Source: Sphingomonas sp. SUN019 (GTDB lineage Bacteria; Pseudomonadota; Alphaproteobacteria; Sphingomonadales; Sphingomonadaceae). Taken from it: DNA of 64,000 nt. The DNA is taken from assembly GCF_024758705.1 (NCBI RefSeq), contig NZ_CP096971.1, positions 1,860,001-1,924,000 of the forward strand, read 5' to 3'. The notes under the pieces were generated by a model, which did not search any database, was not told the origin of the DNA, and saw only the letters and a program-made list of their open reading frames with translations. Below are positions 17,129 to 26,093 of the stretch, in pieces (position 1 is the stretch's first letter; every line of letters begins with the position of its first letter). The translations under genes were made by a program, and so were the position numbers.

Positions 17129-18489
17129 CAGGCAGCGATCCTTTGGTCGAGAAAGCGCGCGAGGAACCCGGTGTCGACGCCGCCGCGCGCGAAGTCGGCG
17201 TCGGCGAGGATCGCGGTCTGGAAGGCGAGGTTGGTGGCGATGCCCTCGATCCGTGTGTTCGCCAGCGCGGCGCGGAGCCGGGCCAGCGCCTCGGCGCGGT
17301 CGGCGCCGTGAGCGATGACCTTTGCGATCATCGAATCGTAGAAGGGCGGGATGCGCGCGCCGTCGATGATATGGGTGTCGACGCGGATGCCCTCGCCGGT
17401 CGGCCAGCGCACCGTTGAAACCGTGCCCGGCGAAGGCGCGAAGTCGCGCGCCGGGTCTTCGGCGTTGATGCGGCATTCGATCGCCGCGCCAGCGCACGAC
17501 ACGTCCTCCTGTGCGAACCGCAGCCCCCGCCCTTCAGCGATCGCGATCTGTTCGGCGATCAGATCAATCCCCGTCACCGCCTCGGTCACCGGATGCTCGA
17601 CCTGGATGCGCGCGTTCATTTCGAGGAAGTAGAAGGCGTCGCGCGGGACGTCGTAGAGGAATTCGACCGTTCCCGCCCCACGGTATGACAGCCGCGCGGC
17701 GAACCGCACCGCCGCGGCGTGCAGCGCGTCGCGCGTCACTGCGGGCAAATGCGGCGCGGGGGTTTCCTCGATCAGTTTCTGGTAGCGGCGCTGGACCGAA
17801 CAGTCGCGTTCGCCGAGGTGGATCACGCCCCCCGCGCCGTCGCCCAGCACCTGCACCTCGATATGCCGCCCGGTCGCGACATAATGTTCGAGATAGACCC
17901 GCGCGTCGCCGAACGCGGCCCCCGCTTCGGCGCTGGCCATGTCCATCGTCGCGGCGAGATCGCGCGCGTCTTCGACCAGCTTCATCCCGCGCCCGCCACC
18001 GCCGCCCGCCGCCTTGACCAGGATCGGCACGCCGATCGCCGCGGCCAGCGCACGCGCTTCGTCGGGCGTGCCGGCCGCGCCGCCGGGGATTACGGGCACG
18101 CCCGCCTCCTCGGCCGCGGCGCGCGCGCGCAACTTGTCGCCGACCGCCTCGATCTGCTCGGCGGTCGGTCCGACGAAGATCACGCCCTCCGCCTCACACA
18201 GTCGCGCAAGGTCGGCGCGTTCGGACAGGAAGCCATAGCCGGGGTGAATCGCGTCGCACCCCGAGCCGAGCGCGGCCTGCACGATCGTCTCGACCCGCAG
18301 GTAACTGAGCGCAGGTTGCGCGGGGCCGATGCACAGGACGCGATCGGCCAGATGCGCGCCGAGCGATCCGCGATCGGCCTCCGACACGCCGAGTACGGTT
18401 TCGATCCCGAGCGCGCGGCAGGTGCGGATGATGCGCACCGCGATCTCGCCGCGGTTGGCGATGAACAGGCGGCGGATCGCCACGGTCAA
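17128..18489 (-). CDS. Biotin carboxylase subunit (AccC-like)
   Basis: A 453-aa stand-alone biotin carboxylase. RRLFIANRGEIAVRIIRT opens the N-terminal domain, HPGYGFLSE follows, KAAGGGGGRGMKLV is the ATP-grasp loop, ERDCSVQRRYQKLIEETP and FLEMNARIQVEHPVTE are the hallmark catalytic segments. It carboxylates the biotin of a carrier protein with ATP and bicarbonate. Start overlaps the biotin carrier gene by 4 bp and its stop overlaps the carboxyltransferase, so the three subunits are made together. Not the housekeeping AccC, which would be beside AccB and lack a carboxyltransferase partner of the HMGL type. Confidence 0.9.
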   Translation of the reverse strand: MTVAIRRLFIANRGEIAVRIIRTCRALGIETVLGVSEADRGSLGAHLADRVLCIGPAQPALSYLRVETIVQAALGSGCDAIHPGYGFLSERADLARLCEAEGVIFVGPTAEQIEAVGDKLRARAAAEEAGVPVIPGGAAGTPDEARALAAAIGVPILVKAAGGGGGRGMKLVEDARDLAATMDMASAEAGAAFGDARVYLEHYVATGRHIEVQVLGDGAGGVIHLGERDCSVQRRYQKLIEETPAPHLPAVTRDALHAAAVRFAARLSYRGAGTVEFLYDVPRDAFYFLEMNARIQVEHPVTEAVTGIDLIAEQIAIAEGRGLRFAQEDVSCAGAAIECRINAEDPARDFAPSPGTVSTVRWPTGEGIRVDTHIIDGARIPPFYDSMIAKVIAHGADRAEALARLRAALANTRIEGIATNLAFQTAILADADFARGGVDTGFLARFLDQRIAA

Positions 18490-18920
18490 TCCGGCCGGAC
18501 GAGCAGCAGCGTCTCGCCGTGTTCGACCATCTCGCCGTTCGCGGCGACGATCTCCACCACCTCGCCCGTCACGCCGGCGCGTGCGGTGTTCATCAGCTTC
18601 ATCACCTCGATGATGCCGATGATCGTGTCGGGTTCGACCCGTGCGCCGACCTCGACGAACGGCGGCTCGCCGGGACGCGGCGCGCGGTAGTAGATGCCGA
18701 GCAGGGGTGATTTTACCTCGACCAGCCCGTCGCGCGCGACGGGCGGCGGTGGCGGGGGTGCGATCTCGACTGGCGGCGGTGCGGCGCGTGGGGCGGACGG
18801 TGTAGCGCCGCTACGCACCAGATCAAGCTTCAGCCCGTCCATCTCGAGGCTCAGCCGGTCGAAGCGTGATCCTTCCAGCAAAGCGATAATGCGATCCACC
18901 TCGGCGCGGGTCAGCGTCAT
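18486..18920 (-). CDS. Biotin carboxyl carrier protein
   Basis: A 144-aa carrier. An N-terminal acidic helix region (residues 1-35) is joined by an Ala/Pro-rich linker (about 40-62) to a C-terminal biotinyl domain with IIEVMKLMN; the biotin Lys is residue 108. Layout is that of AccB-type carriers. It is tied by ATGA overlaps to the ATP-grasp gene upstream and the biotin carboxylase downstream, so it serves this operon's carboxylase. Confidence 0.9.
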   Translation of the reverse strand: MTLTRAEVDRIIALLEGSRFDRLSLEMDGLKLDLVRSGATPSAPRAAPPPVEIAPPPPPPVARDGLVEVKSPLLGIYYRAPRPGEPPFVEVGARVEPDTIIGIIEVMKLMNTARAGVTGEVVEIVAANGEMVEHGETLLLVRPD

Positions 18921-19957
18921 GGCCGTCTCCCGAACACGCCCAGCACATGCGCGAAGGGATTGTCAGTCGGTGCGGCGACGGGCGCGGTGGTGCGGTTCGA
19001 CCAGATCGTTTCGGGGCGGCTCTGCAGCAGCAATACACGGCCGTCGCGGTCGACCGCCCATTCGATGTCCTGCGCCGCGCCATAATGGCGTTCGACCTTG
19101 CGGCCGATCTCGCGCAGTTGCTGCAGTGTCGCGTCGTCGACGCAGGCGATGCGGCGGCGGTCGTCGGGCACCGCGCGTTCCTCCACGCCGCCGCTGGCGA
19201 CCGGGCGGTGTTCGATGTGCTTGTCGGAAATGTCGCGGGTGGAGATTTCGCCGGTGATCTTGCCGATCACCCAGCGGTCGGGCGTGACCTCGCCCGACAC
19301 TACGGAGGATCCCAGCCCCCACGCGCCCTCGATCGTGACGACCGATTTGTCGCCGGTCGTCGGGCTGCGCGTGAACATCACTCCGGCGACCGAGGCATCG
19401 ACCATCCGTTGCACCACCACCGCCATCGCAACGCCGCTTTCGGGAAACGCCTGTCGGCGGCGATAGGTGATGCTCTCGACCGAATAGAGGCTGCCCCAGC
19501 ATTCCCGCACGCGTGCGACCAGATCGGCGGGGTCGATCACCCACAGGAACGTGTCCTGCAATCCGGCGAAGCTGGCGTCGGCGGCATCCTCGGTCGTGGC
19601 GGATGAGCGCACCGCGACCGGCGCTCCATCGCCGCCGCACAGTTCGTGGTGCGCCGCCAACAACGCGCCTTCCACCTCGGGGGGAAGCGGCTCTTCCACG
19701 ACGCGCGTGCGCATTTCCTGCGACAGCGCGGTGACCGCGTCCAGATCGTCCGCATCGCACGTCTCGATCCGCGCGCGGACCGGCGCGCGCGCCTCCAGTG
19801 CGGCGAGGAACAGTTCGAACGCGCGCGTGGTCACGACGAAGCCGGGCGGGACCGCGATCCCCGCGCGGGTCAGTTCGCCGAGACTCGCGCCCTTGCCGCC
19901 AACGGTCGGGCGATCGGCAAGGCCGACGTCGGCGAACCACGCGATCGCCTCACGCAT
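18917..19957 (-). CDS. PEP/pyruvate-binding (ATP-grasp) subunit of a split phosphotransferase
   Basis: A 346-aa protein equal to the N-terminal nucleotide-binding domain of PEP synthase. It has VGGKGASLGELTRAGIAVPPG, VAVRSSATTEDAADASFAGLQ, AGVMFTRSP, GLGSSVVSGEVTPD and VLLLQSRPET. No swivelling His domain is present; that lies on the overlapping upstream gene. Split two-protein dikinases of this type phosphorylate phenols: phenylphosphate synthase in Thauera, AcvAB in SYK-6 and HpeHI in Rhodococcus on 4-hydroxyacetophenones. Overlaps the His-domain gene by 8 bp and the biotin carrier by 4 bp. Phosphorylation of acetovanillone is the best guess because a biotin carboxylase and a HAD phosphatase follow. 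Confidence 0.87.
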   Translation of the reverse strand: MREAIAWFADVGLADRPTVGGKGASLGELTRAGIAVPPGFVVTTRAFELFLAALEARAPVRARIETCDADDLDAVTALSQEMRTRVVEEPLPPEVEGALLAAHHELCGGDGAPVAVRSSATTEDAADASFAGLQDTFLWVIDPADLVARVRECWGSLYSVESITYRRRQAFPESGVAMAVVVQRMVDASVAGVMFTRSPTTGDKSVVTIEGAWGLGSSVVSGEVTPDRWVIGKITGEISTRDISDKHIEHRPVASGGVEERAVPDDRRRIACVDDATLQQLREIGRKVERHYGAAQDIEWAVDRDGRVLLLQSRPETIWSNRTTAPVAAPTDNPFAHVLGVFGRRP

Positions 19958-21782
19958 CCGCCAGCACCTCGTCGAGTATCGTCACCACCCCGCGGCCGCC
20001 ATCGACGCGGATGCGCTGCCCGGTGCGGATGCGCTGCGTCGCGGACCCCGTGCCGACCACCGCGGGCAGGCCGTATTCGCGCGCGACGATCGCCATGTGG
20101 CTCATCGATCCGCCGATGTCGGATACCGCGGCGGCGATCTTCTGGAAGATCGGCGCCCAGCTCGGGTTGGTGACCTGACACACCAGGATCTCGCCCTGCC
20201 GGAGCGTGCCGATCTCCGCCGCGGAGGTGACGACGCGCGCCGGTCCTTCGACAACGCCCGACGATGCGGCGAACCCCTTCAGCTCGCGGCCATCGTCGTC
20301 GCCGTCGTCGTCCAGCCAGCGGTCGAGATTCTCGCGCGTGATGCCCCACAGCATGACGATCGCAGGGTCGTCGATCACGTCGGGCACGACGCCCAGCGCC
20401 GGGGGCACGCGGTGGTCGCCCCACGCCGCGATCGCCGCCTTGCGCTCCGCGACGATGCCGGGCCAGCGCTTTGGTCCCAGCGGCGGCGATCCGCTCGACC
20501 ACGCGAGCGACAGGTCGACGATCGCGCTTTCGACCTCGTAATGCGTCAGGTGGAACACGTCGGCTTCCTCCGCGAAGAAGCCGTGGGTAGCGAGCAGCGC
20601 CCCGAATTCCCTGATCTTGTTGAAAAACAGGTTGGTGTACCAATGCTCGCAGTAGAATTTATGCCCCTCGACATAGGGGAAGACGCGGTGCGCCAGCGTA
20701 ATGAGCTGATCGTATGTGGCGCGGTCGGCGTCGCTGTCGAGCAGGTCGCGGTAGTCGGCGACCAATTGATCGCGCTCGCGGATCAGTTGTTCGACCGGGC
20801 GATCGATCGTCTCCCCGGCGCGGACCTTGGCGATATAGCCGGGCAATGCCGAGAAGGGCATCGACAGATCATCGTTCCACGACCGGTGATAGTGATAGAA
20901 GCCGTCGCCGACGTTGACGTTGAACCACGGATCGCGGCTGGCCTGAAGCTCGTCGCGCCACGCCGCCCCGCTGTTACCCTGCGCGTCCAGCCCGGCGAAC
21001 ATCTCTTCGACGCTCATCCCTTCGCCGAACGCGCCGTCGACGCCGAGTTCGACCGCACGCCGCGCGAGGCGCCGCACTTCCTCGTCGGGGCGGAATATCT
21101 CCGCCTCCATTCCGGCGACCATGCGGCTGATCGTCTGGTCCGAAATCTCGGGAAAGGCGCGCTTGCAGAAATCGAAGAAGGTCAGATACGCGCCATAGCC
21201 GAGCAGCAGGAATTCGAAATGATGCTGCCACATCCGGTAATAGCCCTCGAGCTGACGCCGGTACGTGTCGAGCAACGCATGGTTCGACGCGACGCCCTTT
21301 CCGGTGTGCGTCGTCTCGATCGGTTCCCAGTCGGGGAGCTCGACCGGCGGCAGGGCCTGCGCCTCACCGATCAGCGCCTTCATCTTGACCTTCCACTGGT
21401 CGTACAGGCGCTCCCAATGTTCGTAATAATAGAAAGCGCGCTGCTGGAAGAGCTCCTGCCGCTCGGCGATCTCGACCGGATCGGTCACCGGCACGCCGCC
21501 GATATAGACCCGGCCGTTGACGATGCGGTGGTCGATGCCCTTGGTCGTCGGCAGGACGTGGACGCGGGTGTTGAACGCCCCCAGCGCGCAATAGGCGGCC
21601 TCGGCGGTGATCATGTCGAAATGATGCATCGGCTCGGGAAAATGCATCGAATTGTAGAACCAGAAGCGCGCGTCGTCGTCGGGGCCGAATTGCGTGTAGT
21701 AGGGATAGGCCGCCTGCGCCGCCTCCGTGCCCGGCACGACCGCCACCGAACTCGGCAGCGGAAAGCTTTTCTGCCCGGTCAT
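19950..21782 (-). CDS. PEP-utilising-enzyme mobile-domain subunit of the split phosphotransferase
   Basis: A 610-aa protein whose C-terminal approximately 90 residues are the phosphohistidine swivelling domain, with GGSMSHMAIVAREYGLPAVV (His562) and GQRIRVDGGRGVVTIL. The first 450 residues are rich in aromatic residues (FWFYNSMHFPEPMHHFD, FYYYEHWERLYDQW) and probably bind the aromatic substrate, as in related phenol- and rifampicin-type phosphotransferase subunits. It would take phosphate from ATP via the ATP-grasp partner at 18917-19957 and pass it to a phenolic hydroxyl. It is 10 bp downstream of a zinc ADH gene. Similar split pairs act in acetovanillone degradation. Confidence 0.86.
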   Translation of the reverse strand: MTGQKSFPLPSSVAVVPGTEAAQAAYPYYTQFGPDDDARFWFYNSMHFPEPMHHFDMITAEAAYCALGAFNTRVHVLPTTKGIDHRIVNGRVYIGGVPVTDPVEIAERQELFQQRAFYYYEHWERLYDQWKVKMKALIGEAQALPPVELPDWEPIETTHTGKGVASNHALLDTYRRQLEGYYRMWQHHFEFLLLGYGAYLTFFDFCKRAFPEISDQTISRMVAGMEAEIFRPDEEVRRLARRAVELGVDGAFGEGMSVEEMFAGLDAQGNSGAAWRDELQASRDPWFNVNVGDGFYHYHRSWNDDLSMPFSALPGYIAKVRAGETIDRPVEQLIRERDQLVADYRDLLDSDADRATYDQLITLAHRVFPYVEGHKFYCEHWYTNLFFNKIREFGALLATHGFFAEEADVFHLTHYEVESAIVDLSLAWSSGSPPLGPKRWPGIVAERKAAIAAWGDHRVPPALGVVPDVIDDPAIVMLWGITRENLDRWLDDDGDDDGRELKGFAASSGVVEGPARVVTSAAEIGTLRQGEILVCQVTNPSWAPIFQKIAAAVSDIGGSMSHMAIVAREYGLPAVVGTGSATQRIRTGQRIRVDGGRGVVTILDEVLADA

Positions 21783-21792
21783 CGGCTAATCC

Positions 21793-22794
21793 TCATGGCG
21801 CGATCAGCACCTTGCAATCGTGCGTGCGGCGTTTCAGCGCCTCGAAGCGGTCGGGGGTGTCGGCGAGCGCGATCGTGTCGGTTACCAGATGGCGCGGTTC
21901 GGCCGCGCCCGCGTCGAGCGCGTCGAGCGCGGCTTCATATTCCTGGACCGTGAAGAAGGCGGAGGTGACCAGCCGCACCTCCTTCGACAGCATCGCAAAG
22001 CTGTTGAACGTGTCGGGGCGGGTGCATAGCCCGAGCAGCAGGATCGTGCCGCGCGGGCGGACCTGTTCCACCGCCTGCGCGATCAGTCCGGGCAGGCCGA
22101 CGCATTCGAACACCACGTCGGCCTTGCCGCCCAGCGCGCGTTCCGCTGCGGCGACCGGATCGTCCACGTCGACGACGAAGCCCGACGCGCCCATCGCGAT
22201 CGCGCGGGTCTGCTGATGGTCGGCGATGTCCTGCACCACCACGTGCGCCGCACCCATGCGGCGCGCCCAGAACGCGACCGCCAGGCCGATCGGCCCCGCG
22301 CCAAGGATCAGTACGCGGTCGCCGGTACGCATCCCGCTCATGTTCACACCGTGCAGCGCCACCGCGAGCGGTTCGATGATCGCGCCGTCGGCGAGACTGG
22401 CGGATTTCGGCAGCAGCACGCACTGGTTCGGGCGCGTCACGGCATATTCGGCATAGCCGCCGCCCTGCAGCCCGAAGTGCGCGCACCACGCCGGTTCGCC
22501 CGCGAGACAGGAGGCGCATTCGCCACAGCTCGCCAGCGGGATCACTGACACCAGATCGCCGAGCGCGAGGCGTTCGACCCCGCGGCCCAGCGCGACGACC
22601 TCGCCGGCAAATTCGTGGCCCAGCACGTCGCCCGCCTTGCGCCCGTAGGTGGCGTCCTCGGTCATGTGCAGGTCCGATCCGCAGATGCCGCAGCGCGCGA
22701 CGCGGACGACCACCTCGCCGTCCTGCGGCGTCGGGTCGGGGAGGGTTTCCACCGCCAGCGGCCGGTGCAGCCCCTGCATCACCGCGGCGCGCAT
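21793..22794 (-). CDS. Zinc-dependent alcohol dehydrogenase (MDR family)
   Basis: A 333-aa medium-chain dehydrogenase. Catalytic zinc ligands: CGICGSDLH, GHEFAGEV. Structural zinc motif: CGECASCLAGEPAWC. Rossmann loop: LILGAGPIGLAVAFWARRMG. It resembles the 2,3-butanediol/threonine/sorbitol-dehydrogenase-like group. Start at 22794 overlaps the preceding ADH stop by one base (TGATG). Placed in the ten-gene operon, it could oxidise an aryl 1-ethanol or 1,2-diol side chain to the ketone that feeds the phosphorylation-carboxylation steps, but the alcohol is not known. Confidence 0.86.
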   Translation of the reverse strand: MRAAVMQGLHRPLAVETLPDPTPQDGEVVVRVARCGICGSDLHMTEDATYGRKAGDVLGHEFAGEVVALGRGVERLALGDLVSVIPLASCGECASCLAGEPAWCAHFGLQGGGYAEYAVTRPNQCVLLPKSASLADGAIIEPLAVALHGVNMSGMRTGDRVLILGAGPIGLAVAFWARRMGAAHVVVQDIADHQQTRAIAMGASGFVVDVDDPVAAAERALGGKADVVFECVGLPGLIAQAVEQVRPRGTILLLGLCTRPDTFNSFAMLSKEVRLVTSAFFTVQEYEAALDALDAGAAEPRHLVTDTIALADTPDRFEALKRRTHDCKVLIAP

Positions 22795-23915
22795 CAGCCC
22801 TCCGCCGCCATGCGCAATACCGGCTTCACCACCTGCCCGCTTTCGCTCGCCGCAATCGCGGCGTCGATGTCGGCGAAGTCGAAATAGCCGATCAGCCGCT
22901 CGAACGGGAAACGCCCGGCGAGATGGAGGTCGATGAGTTCGGTCAGGAACGGGCCGACGTCGCTGTCGCCGCCGAGGATGCCCTTTACCGTCCGCCCGCC
23001 GCCCATGAACTGGCTTTCGTTGAAGACCAATTTGTCGGCCGGGTCGGACGCGCCGACGATGCCGAGCACGCCCTTTGGCGCGAGCAGGCCGAACGCATCC
23101 TCGATCACGCGTTTGATGCCGGTCGTGTCGAACGCATAGCCGACCCCCGTGGGGCAGAGGTCGCGGATCTTCGCGGGCGCATCCGCCTTGCCGTTGAACG
23201 CGTGCGTCGCGCCGAGCTCGCGCGCGAGCGCCAGCCGGTCGTCGTTCACGTCGACCGCGATGATCGGGTCCGCGCCGGCCACCTTCGCCGCCATGATCGC
23301 CGCCATCCCGACGGTTCCGGTGCCGAACACGACGATCGGCAGCCCCGCGCGCACCTTCATGCTGCGCAGCACCGCGCCCGCGCCGGTCATCAGCCCGCAG
23401 CCGATCGGCGCGAGCTGTTCCAGCGGCAGGTGCGCCGCGCGATCGGGCACGCGGACGACGTTGCGCTGGTGCGCGATCGCGTGCGTCGCGAACGCCGACT
23501 GGCCGAAGAAATTGGCGTTCATCGCCGCGCCGTCCGCGAACATCGTCGGCGTGCCGTCGGCGCGTGTTCCGGCCCAGTTTTCTGGGAAGAAATTGTAGCA
23601 ATAGGTCGGCGCGTCGACGTCGCAGCTGGGACAATGACCGCAGCTGTTGAAACTCATCACGACGCGGTCGCCGGGTTTCGCGACGGTCACCTCTGCGCCG
23701 ACCGCCTCGACGATGCCAGCGCCCTCATGGCCCAGCACGACCGGCAGCGGTACGGGCAGTTGCCCGTCGCGCACCGCCAGATCGGTGTGGCAGATGCCGC
23801 ACGCGACGATGCGGATGCGCAGCTCGTCGGCGCGCAGCTCGTCGAGTTCGACCGTCTGGATCGCAAACGGCTGATCCTTGCCGCGGCAGATCGCGGCCTG
23901 TGCCCGGGTCGTCAT
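22794..23915 (-). CDS. Zinc-dependent alcohol dehydrogenase (aryl-alcohol/class III-like)
   Basis: A 373-aa zinc ADH of the long-chain group that includes aryl-alcohol and S-(hydroxymethyl)glutathione dehydrogenases. [13 protein letters not shown] and GHEGAG give the catalytic zinc site, [15 protein letters not shown] the structural zinc, and [20 protein letters not shown] the NAD fold. The first N-terminal segment [19 protein letters not shown] is typical of benzyl-alcohol dehydrogenases. It starts 1 bp after the SDR stop and overlaps the next ADH. Role probably benzylic or side-chain alcohol oxidation. A formaldehyde/GSH-dependent role is less likely because the class III GSH motif is not obvious. 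Confidence 0.86.
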   Translation of the reverse strand: MTTRAQAAICRGKDQPFAIQTVELDELRADELRIRIVACGICHTDLAVRDGQLPVPLPVVLGHEGAGIVEAVGAEVTVAKPGDRVVMSFNSCGHCPSCDVDAPTYCYNFFPENWAGTRADGTPTMFADGAAMNANFFGQSAFATHAIAHQRNVVRVPDRAAHLPLEQLAPIGCGLMTGAGAVLRSMKVRAGLPIVVFGTGTVGMAAIMAAKVAGADPIIAVDVNDDRLALARELGATHAFNGKADAPAKIRDLCPTGVGYAFDTTGIKRVIEDAFGLLAPKGVLGIVGASDPADKLVFNESQFMGGGRTVKGILGGDSDVGPFLTELIDLHLAGRFPFERLIGYFDFADIDAAIAASESGQVVKPVLRMAAEG

Positions 23916-23916
23916 G

Positions 23917-24756
23917 TCAATCCAGTGGCTTGACGGGGCCGAGCTGCATCCCGCCGTCGATCATCACATGGCTGCCGGTCATGTAGCTCGACGCGTCGGA
24001 GGCGAGCAGCAAAGCGAGCGGCTTGATCTGGTGCGTCTCCGCGACGCGGCCGACCGGCACCAGTTCGTCCCACGCTTTCCGCGCAGCCGGATTCTTCTTC
24101 AGCCAGCCGCCGCCGATGTTGGTGACGAACGGCCCCGGCGCGATCGCGTTGACGCGGATGCCATAGGCGGCGAGTTCGAACGCGGCGTGGCGCATGAAAT
24201 GCTTCACCCCGGCCTTCGCCGCCATGTACGGCACGCCGACGATCGCCTCGTTCACCTCCGCCGCGTTCGACGAGGTGCAGACGATCGATCCGCCGCGACG
24301 ATGCGCGTTCGCCTTCATCACGCGCGCCGCTTCGCGCACGGTATGGAACACGCCGGTCAGGTTGATCGCGATCGAGCGGTTCCAGCGTTCGGGATCGTAC
24401 ATGTCGATCTGCCCGTCGGGATTGCGCTTGTTTTCCGGCGACCAGAAGCCGTTGCCTGCGTCCCAGCCCGCATTGGCGAACGCGATGTCGCACCCGCCAT
24501 AGGCCGCGACATGGCCATCGAAGGCGGCGGCGACCTGCGCGAGATCGCTCACGTCGCACGCCACCGCGCGCGCCTCGAACCCCTCGCCGCGCAACCGTGC
24601 CGCCTCGCGCTCCGCGCCTTCCGCATCGAGATCGGCGAGCGTCACCTTCGCCCCCGCCTCCGCCATTGCCTCGGTGTAGGCCAGCCCGATGCCAGACGCC
24701 GCGCCGGTGATCAGCGCCGAGCGTCCCGCGATGTCGAACTGGTCTAGCGTCTTCAC
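23917..24756 (-). CDS. SDR family oxidoreductase (GTG start)
   Basis: A 279-aa SDR with TGAASGIGLAYTEAMAEAG, the acceptor loop NAGWDAGNGFWSPEN, the catalytic YMAAK and the C-terminal SSYMTGSHVMIDGGMQLG. The insertion after NAG resembles that of mycofactocin-type and carveol-type SDRs. The GTG at 24756 is preferred: it forms a GTGA overlap with the stop of the cupin gene upstream, the standard coupling in this operon. An ATG at 24798 would overlap that gene by 46 bp. Likely oxidises or reduces a side-chain hydroxyl/keto group of an aromatic intermediate. Confidence 0.83.
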   Translation of the reverse strand: MKTLDQFDIAGRSALITGAASGIGLAYTEAMAEAGAKVTLADLDAEGAEREAARLRGEGFEARAVACDVSDLAQVAAAFDGHVAAYGGCDIAFANAGWDAGNGFWSPENKRNPDGQIDMYDPERWNRSIAINLTGVFHTVREAARVMKANAHRRGGSIVCTSSNAAEVNEAIVGVPYMAAKAGVKHFMRHAAFELAAYGIRVNAIAPGPFVTNIGGGWLKKNPAARKAWDELVPVGRVAETHQIKPLALLLASDASSYMTGSHVMIDGGMQLGPVKPLD

Positions 24757-25286
24757 AGGTACAATTGCTTGTTCGGCGTCAGCCCGTGTTCGCGGCAATA
24801 CGTCTCATAGTGATTCATGAACCACCACACGTCGAGCGTCTCGACGTGATTGCCGTCGCCGTCGTAGAATTCGTTCGCGCCCTGCATCCAGAACAGCGCC
24901 TTCATCCCGTTCGGATCGTCGGTGACGAGCGTGTGCGCGGTGCCCGGCGTTTCGGTGATGAAGTCACCGGGGCGGCACACCCAGTCGTATTCGAGATAGC
25001 GGAACGACCCCTCCAGCCCGATCGCCCACACCGGCCCGCGGTGCTTGTGCGTGCCGATCACGCCGGGCGATTTGATCCACAGGATGTTGCAATAGGTGTT
25101 CTGGCGCACGTCGAACGACAGATGCCGGATCGCGGCATTGTCGCCGAACGGCACCCACGGGCTCTCCGCCTCGGACGATCCGACGTACGTACCCTCCTGC
25201 CCCTTGTCGCGGATCAGGTTCAGATACGGCTCGGCGATGTCGACGATCTTGTACGCGCTCGACGGCGGCGCGGTCATGGTGGCCAT
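24753..25286 (-). CDS. DAD-like cupin (2,4'-dihydroxyacetophenone dioxygenase family), first copy
   Basis: A 177-aa cupin of the 2,4'-dihydroxyacetophenone dioxygenase (DAD)/ChrR-like family. The metal site is seen in GVIGTHKHRG and a downstream His in GTAHTLV; WVPFGDNAAIRHLSFDV and a C-terminal WWFMNHYETYCREHG are shared with the second copy. DAD cleaves the bond between carbonyl and hydroxymethyl carbon of a hydroxyacetophenone to 4-hydroxybenzoate and formate. It heads the ten-gene operon ending with the carboxylase and phosphatase, so an acetophenone-like substrate would fit the context. Its exact substrate is not shown. Confidence 0.78.
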   Translation of the reverse strand: MATMTAPPSSAYKIVDIAEPYLNLIRDKGQEGTYVGSSEAESPWVPFGDNAAIRHLSFDVRQNTYCNILWIKSPGVIGTHKHRGPVWAIGLEGSFRYLEYDWVCRPGDFITETPGTAHTLVTDDPNGMKALFWMQGANEFYDGDGNHVETLDVWWFMNHYETYCREHGLTPNKQLYL

Positions 25287-25325
25287 GATGTTCCTCGTTG
25301 ACGTGCGATAAAACGCATTTTCTAA

Positions 25326-25449
25326 ATCCTCCCCCGCCAGGGGGAGGTGCCGCCGACGGCGGCGGAGGGGGAGGTGAGCGACGACTTCGGTCGGGAGTCC
25401 GCCCCCTCCGACGCGCTACGCGCGCCACCTCCCCCTGGCGGGGGAGGAT
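25326..25449. repeat. Intergenic inverted-repeat element, copy 4
   Basis: Outer arms ATCCTCCCCCGCCAGGGGGA and complement, of the CGCCA-loop subtype also present at 7694-7894. It separates the two cupin paralogues, 40 bp upstream of the first cupin's start and 42 bp downstream of the second's stop. It may act as a processing or partial termination point between them. Confidence 0.8.
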
Positions 25450-25491
25450 TGCTTGGTGTCGCCGGCGACCGGATGTCGACGCAATCCGATG

Positions 25492-26025
25492 TCACAGGTA
25501 GAGCTTTGGATTGAGTGGGATGCCGTGCTCGCGGCAGTAGCTCTCGTAATGGTGGATGAACCACCAGACGTCGGTGGTGTCGATCAGCACGGCGTTTTCG
25601 TCGTAGAATTCGATCGGTCCCTGCATCCAGCCGAACAGCTTGCATCCGGTGTCGGTGACGAGCGTGTGGCTCTCGCCCGGCACCTCGAGGATCAATCCGC
25701 CCGGCGAGGCGACCCAGTCATATTCGAGGTATTTCACGCTGCCTTCCAGGCAGACCATCATGATCGTGCCGCGGTGGAAATGCGTGCCGATGACGCCCGG
25801 CTCCTTGATCCACAGGATGTTGGAAAAGATGCCGGTGCGCACGTCGAACGCGAGATGCTTGATTGCGGCATTGTCGCCGAACGGCACCCACGGGCTGTCG
25901 ACGTCGCTCTGCGCATCGATATAACGCCCGCCGGGGCTGAGCCGCGCAACGATCTCGCGGTGCGCGAAGGGGACGTCGACGATCTCGGCTTTCGACGAGG
26001 GCGGGGCGGTCATCACGGTGGCCAT
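25492..26025 (-). CDS. DAD-like cupin, second copy
   Basis: A 177-aa paralogue of the cupin at 24753-25286, same length, with SPWVPFGDNAAIKHLAFDV, GVIGTHFHRGTIM, ESHTLVTD and WWFIHHYESYCREHG. Differences cluster around the metal/substrate pocket (HKHRGPVWAIG in one, HFHRGTIMMVC here), which suggests different substrates after duplication. It may form a hetero-oligomer with its paralogue or act on a different side chain. It begins 68 bp after the TBDR, so TBDR and cupins may share a transcript, with the repeat in between. Confidence 0.78.
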   Translation of the reverse strand: MATVMTAPPSSKAEIVDVPFAHREIVARLSPGGRYIDAQSDVDSPWVPFGDNAAIKHLAFDVRTGIFSNILWIKEPGVIGTHFHRGTIMMVCLEGSVKYLEYDWVASPGGLILEVPGESHTLVTDTGCKLFGWMQGPIEFYDENAVLIDTTDVWWFIHHYESYCREHGIPLNPKLYL

Positions 26026-26093
26026 GGGGAGGCTCCTTTCGAGGTCGGTTGGTGGCGGGCTTACATATTATGATCGGCGCCGCCCCGGGCCGG

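Noticed and set aside
21793..23634. One 613-codon ADH covering two genes
   Set aside because: The frame of the downstream ADH is open far upstream by chance; the ATG at 22794 overlapping the stop of the separate 373-aa ADH is the true start.
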